Positions 1-8,724 of a DNA stretch of 64,000 bases are shown piece by piece. The notes beneath the pieces are model-generated. The model was not told the DNA's origin and made no database searches. It was given only the letters and a program-made list of their open reading frames with translations. This DNA comes from Phoma sp. XZ068 (taxonomy: Eukaryota; Ascomycota; Dothideomycetes; Pleosporales; Didymellaceae), in assembly GCA_004835665.1 (NCBI GenBank), contig RBKR01000011.1:1-64000 (forward strand). Direction: 5' to 3'. The position numbers and the translations under genes were made by a program. Each line of letters starts with the position of its first letter. Position 1 is the stretch's first letter.

Positions 1-39
1 AAGACCCTCACCCTAACCCACCCTAACCCTAACCCTAAC

Positions 40-70
<31 letters not shown>

Positions 71-112
71 CCTAACCCTAACCCTAACCCTAACCCTAAC
101 CCTAACCCTAAC
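1..112. repeat. Terminal telomere repeat array
   Basis: About 18 tandem CCCTAA units with a few irregular ones (CCCTCA, CCCACC, a missing or extra C or A). The C-rich strand runs 5' to 3' from base 1, so this is a left chromosome end. The irregular units may be natural or long-read errors. Confidence 0.97.
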
Positions 113-245
113 CCTCTCTCTCACTCTCTCTCTCACTCTCTCTCTCTCCCTCACCCTCACTCTCTCTCTCACCCTCACTCTCACTCTCTCTCTCTCCCTC
201 ACCCTCACTCTCACTCTCTCTCTCTCTCTCTCTCTCCCTCACCCT
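113..245. repeat. CT-rich satellite next to the telomere
   Basis: Almost pure pyrimidine tract of CTCT runs interrupted by CCCTCACCCTCACTCTCACT blocks, repeating roughly every 50-60 bases. It begins exactly where the telomere array stops and looks derived from degenerate telomere units. Confidence 0.85.
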
Positions 246-356
246 CGGACGGGCTCCCCACCCACATCCCCTACTTGTAACTAACTAATAACTGCTCTCT
301 TTAAACACCCTACGGGCCTACTGCCTACTCTTTCTTTTCTTTTCTACCTTTTTTAC

Positions 357-457
357 TTGTTTACACCTCCTCATTTGTTTACACCTCCTCACTTGTTTAC
401 ACCTCCTCACTTGTTTACACCTCCTCACTTGTTTACACCTCCTCACTTGTTTACACC
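357..457. repeat. 18-bp tandem repeat
   Basis: Five near-perfect copies and one partial copy of the unit TTGTTTACACCTCCTCAC. The first copy ends in T instead of C. It reads through as a six-residue protein repeat, but there is no other sign of coding. Confidence 0.95.
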
Positions 458-1439
458 TTTTCTTTGTATCTATACTCGCCTCTGCTTGTATTTCTTTCCG
501 TGTTTTTTACCCCTACTTAAACTTATTTGTACTTCTTTTTATTCTGTCTTTTATCTACTTTATTACTTCTTTCCTCCTTTCTTCTTATCTCTTTTTCCTT
601 ATAACTATAAAACCCTAACCCCGCTCTTCTTTTCCTACTACTTTTTGACAATACTTTGCACTTTCTTTCTTTTGTATCTCTAAATCTATTCTAATCTGAA
701 TCTCTTTTCTACTTATTCTACTTATTCTTCTTTTCTTTCTTACTCTTACTATTGTCTCTACCCTCACCCTTTTCTTAACTAACCTTTTTTCTTTCTCTTT
801 TACCTCTGTCCTAATTCTCCCTCTATCTTTTTCATTTCAATCTTTCCTCTCTTTTCTTTACTACTTTCTTTATCTTCTTTCTTTCACCTCCTTTAAAACA
901 CTCTCTTCTATCCTCTTTTGCTACTTTAACCCCTGCTTATTCTTGTCAACTTTCTTTTGAAACCATTAATCCCCCTTCTTGCTTTGTTTCTACCTTGCCT
1001 TCTCTCTATTAAACACGTTTTGTAACTCTTTAACTTTTTCATCTTCCCTTGATTTTTTTTTTATAACTACTAAACTACTTGTTTCTTCTGTTTGCCTGTG
1101 TATTTCTATTTCTTTTCTTATTCCTCTTTACTTCTTTCCTATAACTTTACCTCTTTTCTTTGTTATTATTTATTTCTCAACACTTACTTGCTAACTCTTC
1201 TTTGAAACTCTCTTTATCTTTGAAAAAAATCTTTCAAATCCTTTCTACTGTGTTCTCTAATCCTTTTTTCTTCTCTTTACTGATTTCTCTAAACTACTAA
1301 ACTGCTTATTTTTTCTTTTTACCTTTAACGTTTCTTTTCAATTTTACGCCCTCTTACCCACCCGCTTTCTTTGATCTTTTAACTTCAACTCTCTTCTTTA
1401 CTCCCTTTCCTCTGCTTATCTTTTCTCTCTTCTCGAACT

Positions 1440-1555
1440 TTCCTTGAACTTGACTTTTCTTGAACTTCTTGAACTTCTTGAACTTTTGAACTTTTCAACT
1501 TTTGAACTGCTGAACTTTTGAGCTGCTGAACTTTTGAACTTTCCTTGAATTCAAC
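1440..1555. repeat. Imperfect (C)TTGAACTT repeat
   Basis: About ten diverged units of a TTGAACTTC / TTTTGAACTGC type follow one another, marking the end of the pyrimidine-rich block. Confidence 0.8.
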
Positions 1556-2194
1556 GGTTTGCGCTTGCGGACTGCCGAAACGGATAACGGCTAACGGGAT
1601 CCGGGTTTCGGCCTCCGCGTTTGCTTCTGTCCTGTTGTCTACTTTCCCCAAATACGGATAACCCTAACCCTGACTTGCGTCCGGCCCTGAACCCAACTTC
1701 ACGCTGTAAACACCTTGCCGGCTCTCCGCTCACCCTCTACCTTCTACTTCTCTTCTTGCCCTCCCTGACGCCTTGATGATGTGATCCCTGCTGTCTGCTA
1801 CTGACCGCAAACCTCCTCGGCTTGCGGGGCCTTGTAACTGCGTCCTACCCTCTACCTGCGTCCTACCCTCAGCTACCGGTTGCCGCTCTTTTCTTCTTTA
1901 CTTCGCTCTTTCCTACCCTTGCTGCGCTCTTGAACCGCTCTACGTTACGCTCTTTGCGCCTCCGGGGCCTTTCTACGGGCTCCTGCCACTCGGACGGGTA
2001 TCTGCTGCACCCTCTTTTACATGTCACTATCGCACGGGTTACGGGGGCCTCTTCACGGGTTGCGGACCTCTCGGTAATACCTCACCACGACTTCGTCGCC
2101 TGCCTCTTCTCTTTTCTCAACCGCGGCGCTTCTTGTGCCTCCCCACGGGCCTTCCGCCCACCCCTTCTACTTCACCGCTGCGCTCGGCTTCTCT

Positions 2195-2930
2195 GTGACA
2201 CCTGACGGGCCCATCGCCCGCCCTCTTCTGCCTTCTCCTCAACGACTCTCTTCTCCCTTCTTGCCTCCCTCACCCTCGGCTCGTGATACCTTATCACGGC
2301 CCCACCCACCTCCCCTCTTTCTCCTTCATCCTCTACCGCCCCGCCCGCCTGCTTTGTGACACCTGACGGGCCCACCGCCCACCCCTACATTCTTACATCT
2401 TCACACTCGCTAACGGGTCTTCGCCCTGCTCTTCTGTCTTGAACGGGGCCCACCGCAATCCCCTTTCTCTCTAACCCTTCTCCTCGCACTCCTTAACACT
2501 TCTTAGCCCTCTAATCACCTACGGGTCTTCGCCTTGTTTTTCTGCCCTGACGGGGCCCACCGCCAACCCCTCTTCGTCCCTCTGATACCTCTCTACGGGC
2601 CTACCGCCCGCCCTTTTGTCTCTACCCCCTCTGATACCTTGCCACGGGCCCACCGCCCACCCCCCCTTCTCTCTCTTACCCTCGCATTACCGGTCTCTTC
2701 ACCGGTTCGGGGGCATCTTCGCGGGTTGCGGCTGTTTCCTGCCTGTTGCCTGTCTTTCTACGCGTTCGGGGGCACCTCCACGGGCTACGGGTCTCTCTAC
2801 GGGCCTCTGTTCCTTTGTCGGCTTGCCCCAAATACCGGTAACCCTAACCCTAACCTGCATCCGCTCCTCCAACCAACTCTGCACCTGCCTCTTCGCTCTC
2901 GTGTGACACCTGGCGGGCCCACTGTCCACC
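2195..2930 (+). repeat. GC-rich ACGGGCCCACCGCCC dispersed repeat
   Basis: Long copies containing GTGACACCTGACGGGCCCAC occur near 2195, 2353 and 2902, and shorter copies of ACGGGCCCACCGCCCACCC near 2543, 2593 and 2642. The spacing is irregular, so this is a dispersed rather than a tandem family. Confidence 0.75.
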
Positions 2931-3417
2931 CTTCTCTCACGCACTACGGCATCTACGGGCTTGGGAATGCCTTTCTGGCTGCGGCACCACAATCGGGTTT
3001 GCCAAACTTCCCCTAGCTTCTGTTCTATCTTGTGACAATCCTCTCTAAACGCCCAAAACACCTTTTTACATGTTGTCCCCATCCCGATCCATCTGCCTAA
3101 ACCCCCTGGTGACCTTTTCAAATGCCTCCTCTCCGCATCTTACTTTTCCCAAATTTTCGCTGTCTTGATCCTGCGCTTTCTTTTCAATACAAACGGGTGC
3201 TTTGGGTTGGGGACTCACTTGGTTTCGGGTGCTCTGCCTGGATTGTGGGCTCTTCTTGGGTTGCGCGCTCTTTCTTGGCTGTTGGTTTTTCTTAAATAAT
3301 CGGCTCTTACTAATTTGGCGTCACTGATGTGGACTCACTTGGTTGGGCGGGGGACCACTTTCGGGCCACTTGGGCTGGTGGGACTACTTTCGGACCACTT
3401 GGGGTGGCGCGCTACTT

Positions 3418-3465
3418 GGGGAACCACGTGGGGAACTACTTGGGGAACCACTTGGGGAACCACTC
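3418..3465. repeat. 12-bp tandem repeat
   Basis: Four units of GGGGAACCACTT (variants GGGGAACCACGT, GGGGAACTACTT, GGGGAACCACTC) sit in a G/T-biased stretch that has further loose copies of CACTTGGG upstream. Confidence 0.9.
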
Positions 3466-3849
3466 GGGTTGGTGGGCACCTCTTGCTGGCTGCTGTGTTC
3501 TTTTACAATGCTGTATGCTGTTGCCCGCTTGACCAAACCACGTATAACCCTATCTCAATCTTGACTTGCGTCCTGGCCTGACTGCAAGCTCTAACACCTC
3601 CTCTTGTCTCTACTGCCCTCTCTGCTCACACTCTCTGCGCTCGTATGCGCGTTGTCTGCGCTCCCTACACACTCAGCTTCTTTGTCTGTCTTGTTGATAA
3701 TCTGCGTGCCGTAAACACCGGTAACCCCACCCTGACTTGCGTCCGGGCCCAACCGAAACTCCACTACCCCAACTTGCGTCCCGGCCCGAACCAAACTCTG
3801 CTGCACAGCGAATCGCGAACGGAAAATCTTTCATTTGCTACTACTGCGC

Positions 3850-6800
3850 CTACTCAGCCAACAGCCGTGTAATCCAACAAAACTCCTTTACCAAGTTGTT
3901 GCTCTCCACGTTGTCCAGCGGCTGCTTCTTCCCTAAATATTCGATTAACATCCTACCCGGTCCTGCATCGTCCACCCCAAACTCCGCTAATCGGGCCTGC
4001 CATCGGGCGTTTGCCTCCGTGTAACCGAATACTATGCCTGTTAATCCTGCGCTCAACACCCCGCTGTATTGACAAGTCCCTCCCCCTACCCTTCGATACT
4101 TCCCTTTCTCGTTCGGCTCCCAGCTGTTGCAAATTTCCTGCGGTACGCCACCACACGGGAAGCAACCTGAAAACATGTGGAACCGAACCTGGTCGTCTAT
4201 CTTCTGTACCATCTCCTTCGCTGTTTTGCTTTCTGCCCTCCAACACTGCCGTATGTCGTGTCCGCTCTGTGGATCGCCTGCTCCCTCGCAAATCCCGCAG
4301 CGATTCGCCCACCACGCCAACTGCCTGCGCACCCACTCTACGTCGGCAAACTCCTGCTGTCGATGCTCAGTCAACGTCTGCCACGGCCCCCGGCGCGCCT
4401 GCTCCTGCTGTTGAAACACCCGCCGCATCTCTTCCCGCTCCGCTTCGACGACGTCCATTTCTTCTCCATCGTTACTGTTGTCGTCTGTCTCGCTCTCTTC
4501 TTCTGTTTCTTCTTCAACCACCTCCTCCAACTGCCCATCTATCCCTCGGCACACGTCGCACATCTCCTCGTTGTCCTCCTCTCTACACCCTGCTCGATCC
4601 TTCCTCCCATCCAAATACCCGTCCAACACCTCCCTCCTGCAGCTAGCCGCCCCGCTCTCACCACCTTCAACATACTCCCTCACCAACTGCCGCTCGGCTT
4701 CTGTCTCGTTGTCTTCGGTGCGTTGTTTCCCATCCTGAACGATCAAAACCGCCTCGCTTCGCAACCCGTCCCGGCCTGCCCTGCCGCTCTCCTGTGCGTA
4801 ATCCAACATGGTGAACGGCCAATCGATGTGAATGATGCACCGTACATCCGGTATGTCCACGCCCATTCCCAACGCGCTCGTTGCCACGATCACGCGCTGC
4901 TTGCCTGCCATGAAGTCCGCTAACATGCTCGCCTTGCCCACGGCATCCGCGTGATACGCGTGACAATCTAATTGCTCTGCCAACGCCTTCACCTTCGGCT
5001 TCGAATTGCCGTACACGATGAGCTTGCCTGTCCTGTACTTCCGCATTTTCTGCCACACTGTCTTGATGACCATCGACTCGACGTCCTTCTTCTTCACGGA
5101 CCGGCTGATCTTGATGGTCTGATACGCCACGTTCGTCCTTGTGGTCGGTTGTCTGAACATCTTGACCTGCCCTCGCTGGTAATGCATCCGTCGATACAGC
5201 TCGTCTTCTTCGGTCGGCGGCAACGTTGCTGTCAACAGCACCATCTGCGTCTCGGCTGCTGCCAGCCTGCCGAGCTGTTGCATCTGCTTGCGGAATGTGT
5301 ATCGACGGTTCAACACAATGTGACACTCGTCGATCACGATACGGTCCAGCTGCCGCGTCGCTCGCAGCCGGTTCAAAAATGTCGCGAACGCTTCTCCCAC
5401 GGCCGACTCGGGCGTTACGAACACGATGGCTGCTGCGTCGGGCGGGCAGCGACTCTCCCACTCGGCGCACGATATCCCCAGCTCCTTGCACCGCCGCATC
5501 ATGTCTCCACGCAGCGAAACCAACGGCACGACGACGACCGTCGTTCCACCTTGCTCTGCCCACCCCGGCAACATAAACAACATGCTCTTGCCTGCGCCAG
5601 TCGGCATCACGGCCACGACGGGGCTCTCGCCGGCAATGATCGCCTCGATGGCCTCCTTCTGCACGCCTCTGAACTTTGCTTTCTTGCCCTTCATTCGCTG
5701 GAGTTGCGCTGCCGGGTCCATCTTCCTCAGCCGCTCCAGCCTCTCTATCCTTGCCTCGTCCGCCTCGCTCTCGAACGGCGCCTTCTTCCGCTTCTTGACG
5801 TCTGCCACTGCGTCTACGGCGGACTGGAAACCCAAAAACCGGTGCCAATCGGTGCTCGAGTTGCGGAACAACTGCCGCCTGTCTGCTGTGACGCCTGCCA
5901 TCTCCATGATCCCGCGCGCGTATACCATGCCGGCTACGTGCGCGCTGTGGCCGGCCTGCTCGTCCTGGATGGTGGCGAGCATATTCTCCTCGTTCCACTC
6001 CTCGTTCTCCTCTGCCTCCTCTGCTCGAAATGCCGACGATGGCCGCAAAAACCTCCGGCTGATGCCGATGGCAATCTCACGGTATGCTGCAATCGTCAAC
6101 TCTTGCTTTAAACCTACTCTGCTTTCACGCTTCAATATTTCCCGAAATCGGTCGCTTGTCCACTTCCGTCCGCTGGGGTCGGCTGGCCACATGTGCGATG
6201 ATATCGCCTCCTTCTCCCACACCATCGCCTCCAACCGCTGCTGGAACGGCAACACCAACCACATGTAATACACCACCAGCTCGCCCACCTCGCGCGGCAA
6301 GTACCGGTGGATGATCTTGACATCGCCGCTCACGGCATACCCTTTGTGATACCGCGTAACGAACGCGACCATGCCGTCCTCGATGAAAATGTTTCGGTGG
6401 CCCCCCTTGATGGTGTTGCTGTGTCGAACGCTGCCCAGCTCTGGCCACCTTGCGGGTTGCCCTTCTGCCATGTGCACCAACGCGGCCAGCTTCTCTCGAA
6501 ACGCAATCACTCGATCCATGTACCGCTCCACCTCTTTCCGGTCGATGCCTGAACGGCTTCCTGGCTTGATGAACCTTTCCCTGACGTTGGCGTCCTGCCC
6601 CGCGCGCTCAAACAACCACTTCTCCCCATCTACGGGCATGCGCGTGCGGTGGTCTTTCAAAAAGTTCCACCCTGGCCGCTCATCGGTCGGGTTGTCGCGC
6701 AGCTGCTCCCACGGGATCTGGGGCACTTGGCCTGCTGTCTGCTTGCCGCAAAACAGCAACTCCTCCACCAGTAGCCGCTTAGCCTCCGCCTGCATACCGT

Positions 6801-8511
6801 GCACCATCCCGCGGAACTGGGCCATGGTGAAGTGCAAGTTCTTGTACAGCAGCTCATCCTTCCCCATCCACTCGACGTGGCCACGCGACGTGGTGTTGTA
6901 GTGCACCTTCAGCCCGTACGTGCGTAAGTCGAGCATCCACTGCATCGGGCTGTGGCTGCCTCGCACCATGAAGCTGTCCATCATCTGCTGCACAAACTCC
7001 AAGCAGCCTTTTGGTCGACGCGGGCTGGGGGGACTGCTGCCGCTGTCGCTCCCCCCGTACGCGCTGTCGTCGTCGAACACCTCCTCTTCAAACGGCTCGG
7101 ACAGCTCCAGTGCGTGCTGCACGACCATGAAACGGGTGATTTTGATCACGGACGACAAGATCGGCGGGTACAGCTCGGGGCCCTTCCAACCGTCCTCCTT
7201 GACGCCAAGCACAGCCAACGCGCACACCAGCGCGCAGTCGTACTCCTTGCGGCGGATGGTCTGTTTGAGCAGCGCCATGCAAAAGTCCAAGCACGCTTTT
7301 TCGACCGGCCCCAGCTTCGCGTGCTCGGGCTCATTGTCGCGTTCGGACGGGTCCTGCTCGTCGTCCAGCTCATCGATCATCATCTCGTCCTCCTCGTCCT
7401 CCCCGTCCTCGTTCTGGTCCTCGTCGGCTACCCCCATCTCTACCCCACCTACGTCTCTCTCTGCCTGCTCGATCAATGCCTCCCACGCCTCGCGCTGCTG
7501 CTGTGTGAAGCGGTACTTGGGGCTCTTCCAACGGTGCTCCCTCTGCGTCCGTGCAAAAAACATCAGTATCTGCTTCCACGGGCGTGATCGCTCTTTGATC
7601 GACTTGTCGTCCATGTACGCCTGCAGCGGCGTGTACCTGGTCTGATGCTTCTCTGTCCGGATCGCCTCCATACGCACGAATATGCCCGTCCGTTCGATGA
7701 CCGACGCCTGGCTCACGCGGGCCAGTCCGTCCATGGCGTTCCAAATTGCAGCCTCGACGGGTTCCTCGTCCTTCTCCGGGTCTATGTTGGGCTCCTCAAT
7801 GCTCGCCAGCAATTCGGGACGATCCAGTTTGTTCAAGTACGGCAGCCACCCAGTCCGCTCCAGCCATGGGGCCGCCTCGTCCTTCTCCCCGTCTTCGATC
7901 GTTGTCTTCGCCCGGTCCTCGACGTTGGCCCACGTCTTGGCCATCTCCTCGCCCACGCGCGCCCACGCCGCCTCGCCCTCTGTGGGGACGGGTTGCGGAC
8001 CGCTGTCTGGGTTGTGACGCACCTCGAAGTACTGTGATCCGTGCCGGCTGCCGAAAAGTCGCTGGCAGTGTACGCGCTTGCAGCCGTCTTCCATCTGGGC
8101 TTGCAACGCCCCTGCCCGAGTTCGGCTGGGGCGTCCTTGCCTTTTTCCCAGCGACCAGCCGTTGTGGTCTTTGCGCCAGTGCTTTTTGATCGAGTCGATG
8201 GTTCTTGCAATGTGCCGGCATTTTTCGGGCTCAAGTTGGCACAGCAAGCCGTCGTCGTATACTGGCAGCTGGGGGATGGGCTGCACGTTGTTGTCTGGTA
8301 CCGTCCACTCGCTGGGGTACTGTAGCAAGCCCGCCCACTGACGGACGGCATCCCCTACAGCTCTAACGTTTTTTGGCGGCCTCTTGTGTTGCTTCTGCAA
8401 GTGGCTCTCGATCTGGTCCGGCCATACTGCGTACCGGCACTCCTTGCACACTGCTACCTGGTACTCAGCCAAGTGCTCAAAGTACTGATGCTCAACGGTG
8501 GCTTCTGACAT
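3850..8511 (-). CDS. Telomere-linked RecQ-type helicase with OrsD-like and recombinase-like regions
   Basis: Single-exon protein of 1553 aa. The open frame extends upstream to 8718, but the first ATG is at 8511. Residues about 10-120 hold two C2H2-like pairs (CKEC...H...H and CQLEPEKC...HWRKDH), like the OrsD/DUF3505 region. Residues about 680-870 carry a tyrosine-recombinase-like pattern. The RecQ-like core has Walker A MPTGAGKS (969-976), DECH (1061-1064), TAT (1094-1096) and motif VI QESGRAGRDG (1240-1249). Acidic low-complexity stretches lie near 365-400 and 1328-1360, and a Cys-rich segment near 1309-1321 may be a zinc site. Intact telomere-proximal RecQ-like genes are typical of fungal subtelomeres; their role in telomere maintenance is suspected, not shown here. 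No frame break is seen. It is transcribed toward the telomere. Confidence 0.93.
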   Translation of the reverse strand: MSEATVEHQYFEHLAEYQVAVCKECRYAVWPDQIESHLQKQHKRPPKNVRAVGDAVRQWAGLLQYPSEWTVPDNNVQPIPQLPVYDDGLLCQLEPEKCRHIARTIDSIKKHWRKDHNGWSLGKRQGRPSRTRAGALQAQMEDGCKRVHCQRLFGSRHGSQYFEVRHNPDSGPQPVPTEGEAAWARVGEEMAKTWANVEDRAKTTIEDGEKDEAAPWLERTGWLPYLNKLDRPELLASIEEPNIDPEKDEEPVEAAIWNAMDGLARVSQASVIERTGIFVRMEAIRTEKHQTRYTPLQAYMDDKSIKERSRPWKQILMFFARTQREHRWKSPKYRFTQQQREAWEALIEQAERDVGGVEMGVADEDQNEDGEDEEDEMMIDELDDEQDPSERDNEPEHAKLGPVEKACLDFCMALLKQTIRRKEYDCALVCALAVLGVKEDGWKGPELYPPILSSVIKITRFMVVQHALELSEPFEEEVFDDDSAYGGSDSGSSPPSPRRPKGCLEFVQQMMDSFMVRGSHSPMQWMLDLRTYGLKVHYNTTSRGHVEWMGKDELLYKNLHFTMAQFRGMVHGMQAEAKRLLVEELLFCGKQTAGQVPQIPWEQLRDNPTDERPGWNFLKDHRTRMPVDGEKWLFERAGQDANVRERFIKPGSRSGIDRKEVERYMDRVIAFREKLAALVHMAEGQPARWPELGSVRHSNTIKGGHRNIFIEDGMVAFVTRYHKGYAVSGDVKIIHRYLPREVGELVVYYMWLVLPFQQRLEAMVWEKEAISSHMWPADPSGRKWTSDRFREILKRESRVGLKQELTIAAYREIAIGISRRFLRPSSAFRAEEAEENEEWNEENMLATIQDEQAGHSAHVAGMVYARGIMEMAGVTADRRQLFRNSSTDWHRFLGFQSAVDAVADVKKRKKAPFESEADEARIERLERLRKMDPAAQLQRMKGKKAKFRGVQKEAIEAIIAGESPVVAVMPTGAGKSMLFMLPGWAEQGGTTVVVVPLVSLRGDMMRRCKELGISCAEWESRCPPDAAAIVFVTPESAVGEAFATFLNRLRATRQLDRIVIDECHIVLNRRYTFRKQMQQLGRLAAAETQMVLLTATLPPTEEDELYRRMHYQRGQVKMFRQPTTRTNVAYQTIKISRSVKKKDVESMVIKTVWQKMRKYRTGKLIVYGNSKPKVKALAEQLDCHAYHADAVGKASMLADFMAGKQRVIVATSALGMGVDIPDVRCIIHIDWPFTMLDYAQESGRAGRDGLRSEAVLIVQDGKQRTEDNETEAERQLVREYVEGGESGAASCRREVLDGYLDGRKDRAGCREEDNEEMCDVCRGIDGQLEEVVEEETEEESETDDNSNDGEEMDVVEAEREEMRRVFQQQEQARRGPWQTLTEHRQQEFADVEWVRRQLAWWANRCGICEGAGDPQSGHDIRQCWRAESKTAKEMVQKIDDQVRFHMFSGCFPCGGVPQEICNSWEPNEKGKYRRVGGGTCQYSGVLSAGLTGIVFGYTEANARWQARLAEFGVDDAGPGRMLIEYLGKKQPLDNVESNNLVKEFCWITRLLAE

Positions 8512-8724
8512 GTTAGCGGTCCTCTGCGAGCCTCTGTGTGTGTTTTTTTTCCTTGAGGCGACTGCTCTTATCTCTGAATTATGTTGAGTTTCGCACCCCA
8601 GCTTGTGCGCCCGCTCATGTTGTACGGGCTGATCTCCGTTCGGTCCGTTACCCTGGTCAGGGGCTGAACCCAACGAACATCCTTCTTCTTCCGCCGTATC
8701 TCCTACATCAACAAACAAACAGTT

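Larger units (their letters stand above)
1646..3791 (+). repeat. Dispersed telomere-derived repeat, four copies and one partial
   Basis: Copies lie at about 1646-1690, 2826-2866, 3544-3580 and 3711-3750, with a partial one at 3771-3791. The consensus starts CCAAATACCGGTAACCCTAA, continues with one more CCCTAA/CCCTGA unit, then ACTTGCGTCCGGCCC. One to two telomere units are thus embedded in each copy. All copies have the same orientation as the terminal telomere. Confidence 0.8.
246..3849. other. Subtelomeric non-coding region
   Basis: No credible gene. Bases about 300-1550 are extremely pyrimidine-rich on the + strand; bases 1556-3800 are GC-richer and built of dispersed short repeats listed separately. 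Open frames here are low-complexity (Phe/Leu/Ser/Pro-rich) and follow the repeats, so they are not called. The 3' end of the helicase gene marks the right border. Confidence 0.8.

Noticed and set aside
357..683. Open frame of 108 codons across the 18-bp repeat
   Set aside because: It begins at TTG, is made of the repeat and a Phe/Leu/Tyr-rich pyrimidine tract, and matches no family.
1822..3016. Several Pro/Leu/Arg-rich open frames in the GC-rich subtelomere
   Set aside because: They follow the dispersed GC repeats, overlap on both strands and lack domain features.
4667..7645. Long antisense frames of up to 443 codons inside the helicase gene
   Set aside because: They mirror the GC-rich codon pattern of the real gene; compositions are Arg/Ala-rich shadows and the helicase motifs decide the strand.
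3850..8511. Helicase as a decayed telomeric pseudogene
   Set aside because: The frame is open for 1553 codons with every helicase motif intact.
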